Source of the DNA: G965216695 sp965216695
Lineage (GTDB): Bacteria; Pseudomonadota; Gammaproteobacteria; Pseudomonadales; Azotimanducaceae
Direction: 5' to 3'
Assembly (NCBI GenBank): GCA_965216695.1
Contig: OZ244212.1
Coordinates: 2,914,001 to 2,978,000 of the forward strand
Length of the DNA stretch: 64,000 nt
The stretch's first letter is position 1. The number at the start of each line of letters is the position of its first letter. The notes under the pieces were generated by a model. That model was not told where the DNA came from and searched no databases. It saw nothing but the letters and a program-made list of their open reading frames with translations. A program made the position numbers and the translations under genes. Positions 24,521 to 33,485 of the stretch are shown here, piece after piece.

Positions 24521-25542
24521 AAGTGCTCGTCATCAAGATGTCATCGATGGGCGATGTCGTGCACGCTTTACCGGCCGTGCATGCCGTGGCGTCTGCTGGT
24601 CATGAAGTGCACTGGGTTGTCGAGGAAGCGTTCGCGCCGATCGTGGAAGCGCATCCGTCGGTTGCCCGGGTGATCTCCATCGGCTGGCGTCGTTGGCGGC
24701 GTTCGCTGGTCGCAAGCCGCAGCGAGATGGCCGAGTTTTACCGCGCTCTGCGTGCTCAACGCTACGACTACGTCGTCGACGCTCAGGGACTCTATAAGAG
24801 CGCAGCCGTTGCACGTCTCGCGCGGGGCGCGCACACGGTTGGCATGGATTCGGGGTCGGCCCGCGAACCCGGTAGCGCACGACTGTTGGGTTCCGGGGTG
24901 CGGGTACCGAAAGGCCGGCATGCCATCGACCGATTACTGGAACTGTTTGCACACATCGTGCCGTTCGACCGGGAACGAGCGTTGTCGTTCGGTTGGCCGA
25001 GCCTGCGAGACGACGAAGCCTCAATGCAGAACTGTCTGCTCCTTCACGGGACTACCTGGCAGAGCAAACTCTGGCCCGAGTCCCATTGGTTCGAAATGGC
25101 TCGGCGCCTCAGCGAACAGGGTCTACAACCGCTTCTGTTATGGGGCAACGACGAGGAGCGCACCCGCGCGGAGCGGATTGCCGCTAACGCACCGGCAAAG
25201 GTGCTGGCGCGCCAGCCGCTGGAGGGTCTTCTGCAGCAGATGCAAACAACGGCTCTGACGGTCGGGGTGGATTCGGGGCTGATGCATCTGGCGGCGTCGC
25301 TGGGCGTGCCCACGGTTGCGCTCTATGGCAGTACGGATCCACAGCGTACAGGGTGTCGCGGCCCGTCAGTAGAGAATCTGGCGGTAGAGTATTCCTGCGC
25401 ACCCTGTTTGAGGCCGCAATGCCGGCACGAACGTACCCACAACGCTGTCTATCCGCCCTGTTACGGTACCCTCACTCCGGATCGCGTGCTCGAATCCGTA
25501 AATCGATTACTGGCCGATGCAGATCGCGTTCTGCATATTTAA
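24517..25542 (+). CDS. waaC: ADP-heptose:LPS heptosyltransferase I
   Basis: The 341-aa GT9 enzyme transfers the first heptose to Kdo. It starts MKVLVIKMSSMGDVVHALPA, the standard RfaC start, and ends in the signature GVDSGLMHLAASLGVPTVALYG with a final SCAPCLRPQC cysteine cluster. ATG 24517 overlaps the waaF stop (ATGA). The frame is open upstream for another 158 codons, but that is only the shadow of waaF. Its last 26 nt overlap the start of the double WaaG gene, so the series waaF-waaC-waaG is translationally coupled throughout. Confidence 0.95.
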   Translation: MKVLVIKMSSMGDVVHALPAVHAVASAGHEVHWVVEEAFAPIVEAHPSVARVISIGWRRWRRSLVASRSEMAEFYRALRAQRYDYVVDAQGLYKSAAVARLARGAHTVGMDSGSAREPGSARLLGSGVRVPKGRHAIDRLLELFAHIVPFDRERALSFGWPSLRDDEASMQNCLLLHGTTWQSKLWPESHWFEMARRLSEQGLQPLLLWGNDEERTRAERIAANAPAKVLARQPLEGLLQQMQTTALTVGVDSGLMHLAASLGVPTVALYGSTDPQRTGCRGPSVENLAVEYSCAPCLRPQCRHERTHNAVYPPCYGTLTPDRVLESVNRLLADADRVLHI

Positions 25543-27784
25543 GTACTTTCCGTACGGTGGCATTCAGCGCGATCTGATGAAGATTGCCCGCGTCGCGCTC
25601 GCGCGCGGTCACGAGGTACGCATCTACGCGATCTTCTGGGATGCCGAAATACCCGACTCGATCGATGTGGTGAAAGTGCCGGTGTCGGCGCTGACCCATC
25701 ATCAGCTCTATGAGTTGTACGCCGAATGGGTGCACGATCATCTGCGGGAGAACCCGATGGATATCGTCGTTGGCATGAACAAGATGCCCGGTCTGGACGT
25801 GTACTACGCCGGCGATTCCTGCTACGAAGAGAAAGCGCGGACGCAGCGTGGTAACTGGTACCGAATGCTGCCGCGCTACCGGCACTTTGCGCGGTTCGAA
25901 CGCGCGGTGTTCGATCCGCTGGTGTCGACTCAGATTTTGACCATTTCGGATCATCAGACACCCTACTTCCGCAAGCATTACGGAACGTCGGCGCAGCGTT
26001 TTCACCCGTTGCCGCCGGGTATCGATCGTGATCGCATCGCACCGGCGGACCGGAACGAAAGGGGCGCGCGGGTGCGAGCGGAACTCGGCATCGCGGAGCC
26101 GGAGTTGCTGTTGCTTTTCGTGGGCTCCGGGTTTGTAAAGAAAGGCCTCGATCGCGCGTTGCTCGCGCTGCATGCGCTCCCGGGCGAACTGAAGTCACGC
26201 ACACGGCTCGTTGTGATTGGCCGGGATCACGCCGAGCCCTTTCGCAGGATGGCGAAACGTCTCGGGGTGCAGGAACGCGTGACCTTCTTCGATGAGGGGC
26301 GGCCCGATGTGCCGGACTTTCTATTTGCCGCCGATGGGCTCGTGCTTCCTGCCTACGACGAGAATGCAGGGATGGTCATTCTGGAATCGATGGTTGCGGG
26401 GCTGCCGGCGCTCGTAACGGCCAACTGCGGATACGCGCCCTACCTCGCAAATGCCGACGCCGGCATCGTAGCGCCCGATCCTTTCGTACAGGAGGCGTTC
26501 AACCAACTGCTTGTAACGCTGCTCACCAGCGAGCGGCGCGATGCGTGGCGGGTGAACGGCATGGCGCTTGCGGATCGGGACGACATATTTGCCCTTGGTG
26601 AGCGCGCGGTGGATTACATAGAACGCTTTCAGGCGGAGCGGCGGCCGCTGCTTGCTTTTGCGGTGTTCAAGTACTTCCCGTTCGGTGGGCTGCAGCGGGA
26701 TCTTCTGAAAGTTGCGCACGCCTGCCAGCAGCGGGGCTACCGGATTCGGATCTACACATTGTCGTGGGAAGGGGATCTGCCCGCCGGGTTCGACCTGGTT
26801 GTGGTTCCGTCCCAAGGGCTTACCAACCACCGCCGCTACTCGGAGTTTGCGCAATGGGTTGCCGATGATCTTCGTTGGCGTCCGGCGGATGCGCTGATCG
26901 GCTTCAACAAGATGCCGGGGCTGGATCTGTACTATGCGGCGGACTCGTGCTACGAGAAGAAGGCCCAGGAGCTGAGGTCCCCCGCGTATCGGCGCACGGG
27001 CCGGTATGCGTTGTTTTCCCGATTCGAGCGGTCCGTGTTCGGCAATGATTCGGACACACGGATACTGCTCATCAGCGAAAAACAGCGGGAGGACTTTCTC
27101 CATTACTATCAGACAGACATCGATCGCTTTTCGGTTCTGCCCCCGGGTGTAGGACGTGATCGGAAACGGCCTCCCGATGCCGAGAAGATCCGTCGTGCGT
27201 TTCGAGAAGAATACGCATTGTCCGAGACGGACCGTTTGCTGCTTCTGGTGGGCTCGGGCTTCATTACGAAAGGTCTGGACCGGGCGCTGCTCGGGCTGGC
27301 GTCGTTGCCTGAAGACGTGCTGGCCCGAACGCGCTTGTTCGTAGTCGGCCAGGATAATCCCAGACAGTTCCTCGCAATGGCGGAAGAGCTGGGTGTTCAG
27401 GAGCAGGTTACGATCTTTTCCGGCCGCGACGACGTTCCGCGCTTCATGCTCGGCGCAGACATCCTGGTACACCCAGCCTACGTGGAAAGCGGAGGTATCG
27501 TGTTGCTCGAAGCACTGATTGCCGGTCTGCCCGTTTTGGCGACGGAAGTATGCGGCTTCGCGTTTTATGTGCACGAAGCAAGAGGTGGCGTGCTCGTACC
27601 CTCCCCGTACGAGCAGACTGTATTCAACGCGCAGCTCGCGTCCCTGGTTACCGAAGACTCTACACGGGCGGAACTTGCTCGGAACGGCATTGCGTTTGGT
27701 GAGCGCAACGACATTTTCGCGATGCCGGAGCGCGCGGCTGCACTGATTGAGGAGCATCTGGGTGCCCGCGCTCTTCCTGCGTGA
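25517..27784 (+). CDS. waaG: tandem-fused WaaG-type LPS core glycosyltransferase
   Basis: A single 755-aa frame contains two complete copies of a GT4 WaaG-like enzyme (E. coli WaaG is about 374 aa). Copy 1 begins FCIFKYFPYGGIQRDL at residue 6; copy 2 begins FAVFKYFPFGGLQRDL at about residue 381, an offset of 376. Each has GMNKMPGLD/GFNKMPGLD, SCYE(E/K)KA, GSGFVKKGLD/GSGFITKGLD and an E-x7-E motif (DENAGMVILE; VESGGIVLLE), so both look catalytically able. It would add one or two hexoses to the inner core. It overlaps waaC by 26 nt and waaP by 23 nt. No stop or frameshift separates the copies. Confidence 0.93.
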   Translation: MQIAFCIFKYFPYGGIQRDLMKIARVALARGHEVRIYAIFWDAEIPDSIDVVKVPVSALTHHQLYELYAEWVHDHLRENPMDIVVGMNKMPGLDVYYAGDSCYEEKARTQRGNWYRMLPRYRHFARFERAVFDPLVSTQILTISDHQTPYFRKHYGTSAQRFHPLPPGIDRDRIAPADRNERGARVRAELGIAEPELLLLFVGSGFVKKGLDRALLALHALPGELKSRTRLVVIGRDHAEPFRRMAKRLGVQERVTFFDEGRPDVPDFLFAADGLVLPAYDENAGMVILESMVAGLPALVTANCGYAPYLANADAGIVAPDPFVQEAFNQLLVTLLTSERRDAWRVNGMALADRDDIFALGERAVDYIERFQAERRPLLAFAVFKYFPFGGLQRDLLKVAHACQQRGYRIRIYTLSWEGDLPAGFDLVVVPSQGLTNHRRYSEFAQWVADDLRWRPADALIGFNKMPGLDLYYAADSCYEKKAQELRSPAYRRTGRYALFSRFERSVFGNDSDTRILLISEKQREDFLHYYQTDIDRFSVLPPGVGRDRKRPPDAEKIRRAFREEYALSETDRLLLLVGSGFITKGLDRALLGLASLPEDVLARTRLFVVGQDNPRQFLAMAEELGVQEQVTIFSGRDDVPRFMLGADILVHPAYVESGGIVLLEALIAGLPVLATEVCGFAFYVHEARGGVLVPSPYEQTVFNAQLASLVTEDSTRAELARNGIAFGERNDIFAMPERAAALIEEHLGARALPA

Positions 27785-28583
27785 TGATATCCGCCGTGCG
27801 TGGGAAGGCGCTGATGCGTTCGCGCAGGCGAAAAATCTCGATGGTACGGTCTATCGGAGCGTGGAACGCCGGCGAACCCTGCGTTGCCAGATTGGGGACG
27901 GCACGTATTTCGCGAAGGTCCACCATGGCGTTGGCTGGCTGGAGATAGTCAAGAATCTGGTGTCACTGCGCCTTCCGGTAGTTGGTGCCCGCAATGAGTA
28001 TGCGGCCTGTCGGCATCTTGCAGAGCGCGGCGTGCCGGCGCCCGGTGTTGCGGCCTACGGGTCCCGCGGATGGTCACCGGCCCAACGGTTTTCCTTCGTG
28101 GTGTTGGATGCGCTCGAGCCTCGCACCAGCCTGGAATCGGTAGTGGATAGCTGGTTGGAGAACCCACCCGATGGCGTCACACTTCGGCGAGCTACGACGG
28201 CGGTCGCCAGATTCGCGCGCGCGATGCACGACGCGGGTGTGGTCCATCGTGATTTTTACGTTTGCCATCTACTTGCGGACGATCGTGCGCTTGCGCTGGA
28301 CCGGTTCGACCTTGCGGTGATCGATCTGCACCGCGCGCGCATATTCCGTGCGTTGCCTGCCCGATGGCGCCGGCGTGACCTGGCAGCGCTGTTGTTTTCC
28401 ACGCTGGATCTGAATCTCAGTCGGTTCACGTGGCTGCGCTTCGTTCGCATCTACTGCGGTGTGCCGCTTCGCGAGGTGTTTGCCGAAGACCCTGAATTCT
28501 GGCGTGGTGTGATGGATCGCGCGCAACGCCTGTATCGCAAAGGTATGCGCAAGCAGCTCGTAAAAGGCCGGTACCGGGCATGA
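27762..28583 (+). CDS. waaP: LPS core heptose(I) kinase
   Basis: The 273-aa kinase-fold protein phosphorylates heptose I of the inner core. It contains FAKVHHGVGWLEIVKNL (ATP-binding Lys region), LPVVGARNEYAACRHL, GVPAPGVAAYG and the catalytic loop HRDFYVCHLL with H162, D164 and H169, then VIDLHRAR. HRDFYxCH is specific to the WaaP family. GTG 27762 is selected because GAGGAG lies 7 nt upstream; TTG 27747 is the alternative. It overlaps the upstream double WaaG gene and, by ATGA, the downstream double kinase. WaaP is essential in P. aeruginosa, so it may be essential here. Confidence 0.94.
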   Translation: MPALFLRDDIRRAWEGADAFAQAKNLDGTVYRSVERRRTLRCQIGDGTYFAKVHHGVGWLEIVKNLVSLRLPVVGARNEYAACRHLAERGVPAPGVAAYGSRGWSPAQRFSFVVLDALEPRTSLESVVDSWLENPPDGVTLRRATTAVARFARAMHDAGVVHRDFYVCHLLADDRALALDRFDLAVIDLHRARIFRALPARWRRRDLAALLFSTLDLNLSRFTWLRFVRIYCGVPLREVFAEDPEFWRGVMDRAQRLYRKGMRKQLVKGRYRA

Positions 28584-29974
28584 CCTCAGTGCGTACCGTC
28601 AGAGATCTCGCGCACGCCGGGCGGGATGTGGCCGCTCCGTTTCGACTGGCTCTTCCGGACCGCGGGGCTGGCGACGTCGATGTAGAGGAGATCCATCGAC
28701 TGTTGCCGGGACGGCGATTAGTCGCAACAGTGCGGGTCGCTGACGGCGCGGTCGGGGTTCTGAAGCTCTTTTACGGGACGGGCGCGAACCGTTATCAGAT
28801 GCGTGAACTCACCGGCGTGCGGCTGATGCGCGACGCCGGCCTGCCGACGCCGGACGTTGTGTCCGAAGGCGTGGGCCGAGATGGTGCGTATCTGATGTTC
28901 CGGTATCTGCCGAAGGCTACTCCGCTGCCCACAACGCAAGAGGGTCTGGAAGAAGCCGCGGCAATGTTTGCCCGTTTCCACGCGGCGGGGCTCGTGCACA
29001 CGGACCCGCATGTGGACAACTTTCTGAAAAGCGAAGGCGCCCTTTGGGTCGTGGACGGCGACGGGGTTCGGCGTGCGCCCGCCGGAGCGCGCTGGCAACT
29101 GGACAACCTCGCCCAGCTCTGCGCGCAACTGCCGGTGCACCCGGCCATCGATCCGATACGCGCGCTGGCGATCTATCGGAACGCGATCGCAGGTGATGGT
29201 GGGGACGGCGTTGCTGACGCGGAATTTGTCGATTGTGTGAGTGCACAACGCAATCAGCGTTTAACGAAGTTTTTGCAGAAGTGCGAGCGCGACTGCACGC
29301 AGTTCCACTGCCGCGTTTCGATGACGCGTTTCCTGATCTGCGAACGCGCGCAACTCGAGAGCTTGCAATCGTTCATCGCCGATCCGGAACAGGTGATTGC
29401 GCACGGACAGATCGTGAAAGCGGGCAACACGGCTACCGTTGTTCGCTGCGCGCTGGGGAACCGTCCAGTTGTTGTGAAGCGATACAACATCAAGTCTGCC
29501 CGCCATCGTCTGTGGATCAGCCTGAAGCGGCGTTCCCGTGGACGGCTGTCTTGGCTGAACGCGCAACGACTGCGCCTGCTTGGCATTCCAACTGCGCACC
29601 CGTTGCTGCTGCTTGAGGAGCGGTTTGGGCCAATGCGCGGGACGGCCTACCTCGTGATGGACGACCTTGGTGAACAGCATCTTGGTGCTGCGGTCCTAAC
29701 TCAGGGTTTCGCCCCGTTTACCTCAGCGGTTTCTGCGCTGTTCGCGTCTCTCGGGCGCGCTGGACTGATACATGGTGACACCAAGGCCACCAACTTCATC
29801 GTACACCGCGGCGACCTGCATCTGATTGACCTCGATGCGATGCGGTCCGCGGATGGCCACACGCATGCTCGCCTGTTCGCGAAGGACATAGCCCGGTTTC
29901 TGAAGAACTGGGACGAACGTCCGGACGCGAAGCAGGCGTTTGCGAATGCGTTGCGGGTCGGTGGCCGCACGTGA
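28580..29974 (+). CDS. two-domain LPS kinase-like protein
   Basis: The 464-aa protein carries two kinase-fold domains of the Kdo/WaaP/InaA group in tandem. Domain 1 (about 1-210) has the loop HTDPHVDN at 140-147 and VVDGDGVR; domain 2 (about 260-460) has HGDTKATN at 398-405 and LIDLDAM. Each therefore keeps a catalytic Asp, an Asn and a metal-binding Asp. It overlaps waaP by 4 nt. From memory, the Pseudomonas LPS operon has a kinase protein of similar length (PA5006) after wapP and wapQ; those two separate kinase genes are absent here. The target sugar is unknown, most likely an inner-core heptose. Confidence 0.85.
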   Translation: MTSVRTVRDLAHAGRDVAAPFRLALPDRGAGDVDVEEIHRLLPGRRLVATVRVADGAVGVLKLFYGTGANRYQMRELTGVRLMRDAGLPTPDVVSEGVGRDGAYLMFRYLPKATPLPTTQEGLEEAAAMFARFHAAGLVHTDPHVDNFLKSEGALWVVDGDGVRRAPAGARWQLDNLAQLCAQLPVHPAIDPIRALAIYRNAIAGDGGDGVADAEFVDCVSAQRNQRLTKFLQKCERDCTQFHCRVSMTRFLICERAQLESLQSFIADPEQVIAHGQIVKAGNTATVVRCALGNRPVVVKRYNIKSARHRLWISLKRRSRGRLSWLNAQRLRLLGIPTAHPLLLLEERFGPMRGTAYLVMDDLGEQHLGAAVLTQGFAPFTSAVSALFASLGRAGLIHGDTKATNFIVHRGDLHLIDLDAMRSADGHTHARLFAKDIARFLKNWDERPDAKQAFANALRVGGRT

Positions 29975-30052
29975 TGGCGGCAACGCTGATCGTTAGTGGG
30001 TTCGGTAGTTAGTGGGTATAGTAGCTGCTCCCCGCGCACAAGGCGCTCAACC

Positions 30053-31783
30053 TTGATCATTCTCGGCCTTTCCGGCGCTCTGAATCATGATCCTTCGGCG
30101 GCGTTGCTGGTTGACGGTGAACTGGTAGCGGCCGCGGAGGAAGAACGCTTCATTCGCGACAAGCACGCGAAGAACAAGGTGCCTGAGCATGCAGCACGCT
30201 ACTGCTTGCAGGAAGCAGGCATTGCGCCCCGCGACGTGGATGTAGTGGCGTTTCCCTATGCGCCGATCAGCCTGCTGCGACCGGACCGGTGGCACTATGC
30301 GCGCCGGTACTGGTATGCGCCCGATCGCGCGTTGGACGCGTTGTTCAACGGCAACCGCCGGTTTCGGCGCAACCGCGAACGCGTGTTGCGACTGGGTAAT
30401 ACGCTCGGCATAGACTGGTCGACGACGCGTTTCGAGCCGGTGGAACATCACCTGGCGCATGCCTCCAGCGCCTATCATTTGAGCGGCTTCCAGGAGAAGA
30501 CCGCAATACTCGGGGTCGACGGGAAAGGCGAGTACGCGACGACCTTCCTCGGGTACGGGGAAGGCGGCCGCATTCACCGGATCAAGGAGTTTTACGACCC
30601 CGACAGCTTGAGCGGGGTTTACGGCGCGGTAACAGAATATCTTGGCTTCGAGATGCTCGACGGCGAATACAAGGTAATGGGGATGGCGCCGTACGGCGAA
30701 GCCAACAGGTTTGATCTGTCGCGCCTGATCCAGCGTACGCCCGATGGGTTCAGGGTAGCGGCCGACTATGTAAACACGGTTGGTTTGCGCCGCTACAAAG
30801 AAGACGGCGTGGGGTTCTACTTCAGCCGCAAATTGGTGGATTGGCTGGGCCCACGGCGGCAGGGCGACGCAGCCGACGAACCTTACGTGCACATTGCCGC
30901 AGCCATGCAGGAGCTGTTCGAGATGCATTGCCTGCGTCTGCTCGAACAGTATCTGGGTGACATTCTTCGGCAGACCGGACGGCTCGCGTTTGCCGGGGGC
31001 GGCGCGCTCAATGTCAAGCTGAATCAACGGATCGTTGCGCTGCCACATGTGAAAGAGCTGTTCGTGCAACCGGCGTCTGGCGATTCCGGTACTGCCCTCG
31101 GCGCCGCAACCTACGTCGCCGCCGCACACGGCGACCGCCTGGCGCGTATGCGGCACGTGTACCTCGGACCACGGTTCGACAACCATGCCTGTGAATTGGC
31201 GTTGCGCGCCCGGGCGGAGAAACCGCAGTGGCGCCGTCTTGACGATGTACCGAAGGCCACCGCGGATCTGCTGGCTGCAGGGCATCCGGTGGCCTGGTTT
31301 CACGGGCGCATGGAGTTCGGCCCGAGGGCGCTCGGTGCGCGCAGTATTCTCGGATGCCCGAACTCGCCGGGGATTGCGGATCGTATCAACGAACAGATCA
31401 AGTTCCGGGAGCGCTGGCGGCCGTTCTGTCCGAGCGTGCTGGATAAGGTGGCGCGGGACATGATTCAAACGGATCATCCTGCGCCGTTCATGACGATCAC
31501 GTTCGACGTCGCCGATTCATGGAAAGCACGGGTTCCGGAGGTGGTGCACGAAGACGGCACCGCTCGGGTACAGATTGTGGAGCAGGACACCAACCCTCGG
31601 TACTACGCAGTATTGGAAGCGCTGGAGCAGCTCACCGGCAACGGCGTGGTACTGAATACGTCACTGAACCGCCGCGGCGAGCCGATTGTTTGTACGCCGG
31701 ATGATGCGTTGAACATGTTCTACGGCTGCGACCTCCGCTACCTGGTTCTCGAAGATTTTCTGGTCATCAAGGGCGACACGTGA
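30053..31783 (+). CDS. NodU/CmcH-type carbamoyltransferase
   Basis: The 576-aa protein is a carbamoyltransferase of the NodU/TobZ type. It has an N-terminal Kae1-like domain (LGLSGALNHDPSAALL; EHHLAHASSAYHLSGF with metal-site histidines; GVDGKGEYATTFLGYG) and a C-terminal carbamoyl domain (RMEFGPRALGARSILGCP; NTSLNRRGEPIVCTP). It uses carbamoyl phosphate and ATP. The place in the LPS operon matches the P. aeruginosa carbamoyltransferase WapO (PA5005), which modifies heptose II of the core, so that is the likely acceptor. The start is probably TTG 30053 (MIILGLSGA), as nothing better exists. The 78 nt upstream are the largest gap in the operon. Confidence 0.9.
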   Translation: MIILGLSGALNHDPSAALLVDGELVAAAEEERFIRDKHAKNKVPEHAARYCLQEAGIAPRDVDVVAFPYAPISLLRPDRWHYARRYWYAPDRALDALFNGNRRFRRNRERVLRLGNTLGIDWSTTRFEPVEHHLAHASSAYHLSGFQEKTAILGVDGKGEYATTFLGYGEGGRIHRIKEFYDPDSLSGVYGAVTEYLGFEMLDGEYKVMGMAPYGEANRFDLSRLIQRTPDGFRVAADYVNTVGLRRYKEDGVGFYFSRKLVDWLGPRRQGDAADEPYVHIAAAMQELFEMHCLRLLEQYLGDILRQTGRLAFAGGGALNVKLNQRIVALPHVKELFVQPASGDSGTALGAATYVAAAHGDRLARMRHVYLGPRFDNHACELALRARAEKPQWRRLDDVPKATADLLAAGHPVAWFHGRMEFGPRALGARSILGCPNSPGIADRINEQIKFRERWRPFCPSVLDKVARDMIQTDHPAPFMTITFDVADSWKARVPEVVHEDGTARVQIVEQDTNPRYYAVLEALEQLTGNGVVLNTSLNRRGEPIVCTPDDALNMFYGCDLRYLVLEDFLVIKGDT

Positions 31784-32928
31784 CCACGCAGCGCATGCTG
31801 CAGATCTGCCCGAATGATCATCCACCGTTTGCAGACATCTGTGCGCTTTACGAACGGGCGGGCGAGAGCCTTAATCTTGAGGTTCAGACGCTGTATCTCA
31901 GTGCGCCGACGCCCAGCGGGACCGGGCGCAATACATCGCAGGACGTGGGCGCCCACCATCAGGGGCGCGGGCAGACGACGTATCTGAACTTTGAACGCCT
32001 GACCCAGACGCGGCAGGTGAGCCGGGCGATCGCCGATGCGGTCGACGTACCGGTTTGCCTGGCCGTGTGTCACCGTTACCGGTCTTATAAGACGTTCGTG
32101 GCGTCGCGCGTGCGTGCCGCGCGCACAGTGGCCGTGGCGCACGAATTTGGCTTCTTTGCGCGGCGACGGCGCCGATGGGAACGAATGCTGATTGGTAGAG
32201 ATGTGGTCTTCGCCGGCGTTTCTCCAGCCGTTACCGATGAACTCAATGCGGTAACTGGGGCGGCCGCGTGGCTTCCCAACGGTATCGACGTGGTGCCGCT
32301 GCAGCGTGCGATGCTCAACCGGGACGCCGCACGCGCGGGGCTGAGCCTGCCGCCCGGTGCGTTCGTGGTCGGTGTTGTCGGTCGGTTGCATGCCAAGAAA
32401 TGTCCGGACCTTGCGCTGGACGCGTTTGCCCGATTCCGCTCGGAAGTGCCTGACGCCCACCTCGTTTTCGTCGGTGATGGCGCGTTGCGCGATTCGCTGC
32501 AGCGGCGTGCCGACGAAGGTGCGCCTGGCCGCGGGGCGGTCACGTTTGCGGGATTCGTGGCAGATGCGCGACGGTACTTCCCGGCGTTTGATGCGCTGCT
32601 CGTGCCGTCAGGGGATCAGGAAGCGTTTGCGCTCGTTCTGCTCGAAGCGATGGTCGCGGGTGTGCCGGTGGTACTCGCGGATTCGCCGGGGCCGGTCAGT
32701 GTCGCCGGCGACTCCGGCTACGTGTTTTCTGGTGGCGATGCGGATGCAGCGGCAGGTGCGCTGAAGCGCGTATACGACGAAGTGTATAGGAGCGGAGCGG
32801 GCGCGCTGGACGCCTATCGGCGGCATGCGTTGCAGCGTGTTACGCAGCAGTTCTCGGTTAGTGCCCTGGCGCGGCGACTCGACGCGCTGATGGTGGACGT
32901 CCGGCCGCGGTTCTGGACGGGCCCATGA
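31780..32928 (+). CDS. GT4-family glycosyltransferase of the LPS core
   Basis: The 382-aa GT-B enzyme shows a short N-terminal domain, then VGVVGRLHAKKCPDLALDAF near 190-209, HLVFVGDGALRDSL and the E-x7-E motif QEAFALVLLEAMVAGVPVV near 288-306. GTG 31780 overlaps the carbamoyltransferase stop (GTGA). In the Pseudomonas operon a GT4 enzyme, WapH, occupies the same place after the carbamoyltransferase, so this may be its counterpart; the sugar added cannot be read from the sequence. It overlaps the following kinase gene by 4 nt. Confidence 0.88.
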   Translation: MTTQRMLQICPNDHPPFADICALYERAGESLNLEVQTLYLSAPTPSGTGRNTSQDVGAHHQGRGQTTYLNFERLTQTRQVSRAIADAVDVPVCLAVCHRYRSYKTFVASRVRAARTVAVAHEFGFFARRRRRWERMLIGRDVVFAGVSPAVTDELNAVTGAAAWLPNGIDVVPLQRAMLNRDAARAGLSLPPGAFVVGVVGRLHAKKCPDLALDAFARFRSEVPDAHLVFVGDGALRDSLQRRADEGAPGRGAVTFAGFVADARRYFPAFDALLVPSGDQEAFALVLLEAMVAGVPVVLADSPGPVSVAGDSGYVFSGGDADAAAGALKRVYDEVYRSGAGALDAYRRHALQRVTQQFSVSALARRLDALMVDVRPRFWTGP

Positions 32929-33455
32929 TCGTCTTTGTCTCCGGTGTGATGGCGGCGGGTAAATCGACCGTCGCGCAACGCCTCGCCGAACGCCTCACGC
33001 GTAGCGTGCATCTGCGCGGTGATGTCTTTCGCCGGATGATCGTAAACGGGCGGGTCGAGATGACCGCGTCGGCACCGCCGGCAGCGCTCACGCAGCTGCG
33101 ATTGCGCTACCGCGCGGCGGTTGCGACGGCCGTGATCTATGCTGAAGCCGGCTTTGATGTGATTTATCAGGACGTGGCACTCGGCGACATGTTCACGGAG
33201 GTTCTCTCGGCGCTGGAACGGGCAGCGGCGGGGGTTTGCCCGGTGCATCCAGTCGTGTTGTGTCCCGATGCCGCTACCGTTCGACAGCGCGAAGCATCGC
33301 GCGACAAGACCGGATACCACGGGTTCAGCGTGGAAGATCTGCAGAACGTGCTGAACAGCACGCCGAGAGTTGGCTGGTGGCTTGATTCGAGCCGGTTGAC
33401 TACAGAGGACACCGTAAACGCTATTGTGGCGCACCTCGAAAACACGACGGGTTGA
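32925..33455 (+). CDS. small P-loop NTPase/kinase
   Basis: The 176-aa protein is a P-loop kinase of the AAA_33/chloramphenicol-phosphotransferase type. It starts MIVFVSGVMAAGKSTVAQRLAERL with the Walker A GVMAAGKST at 7-15, followed by HLRGDVFRRMI and VIYQDVALGDMF, and a C-terminal CPDAATVRQREASRDKTGY, which resembles the lid and adenine-binding region. It is the last gene of the waaF series, joined by ATGA to the glycosyltransferase. The substrate is unknown; a sugar or nucleotide linked to LPS assembly is a reasonable inference from position only. Confidence 0.75.
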   Translation: MIVFVSGVMAAGKSTVAQRLAERLTRSVHLRGDVFRRMIVNGRVEMTASAPPAALTQLRLRYRAAVATAVIYAEAGFDVIYQDVALGDMFTEVLSALERAAAGVCPVHPVVLCPDAATVRQREASRDKTGYHGFSVEDLQNVLNSTPRVGWWLDSSRLTTEDTVNAIVAHLENTTG

Positions 33456-33485
33456 CGGGCGGTCGGCTGCGGTGGGTGCCGTCGG

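Noticed and set aside
26321..27757. A 478-codon open frame antisense to the double WaaG gene
   Set aside because: Shadow of a strongly supported gene on the other strand; low-complexity, no family features.
30047..31477. A 476-codon open frame antisense to the carbamoyltransferase gene
   Set aside because: Long antisense frames are expected here because codon third positions are rich in G and C. It has no recognisable motif, while the plus strand encodes a full carbamoyltransferase.
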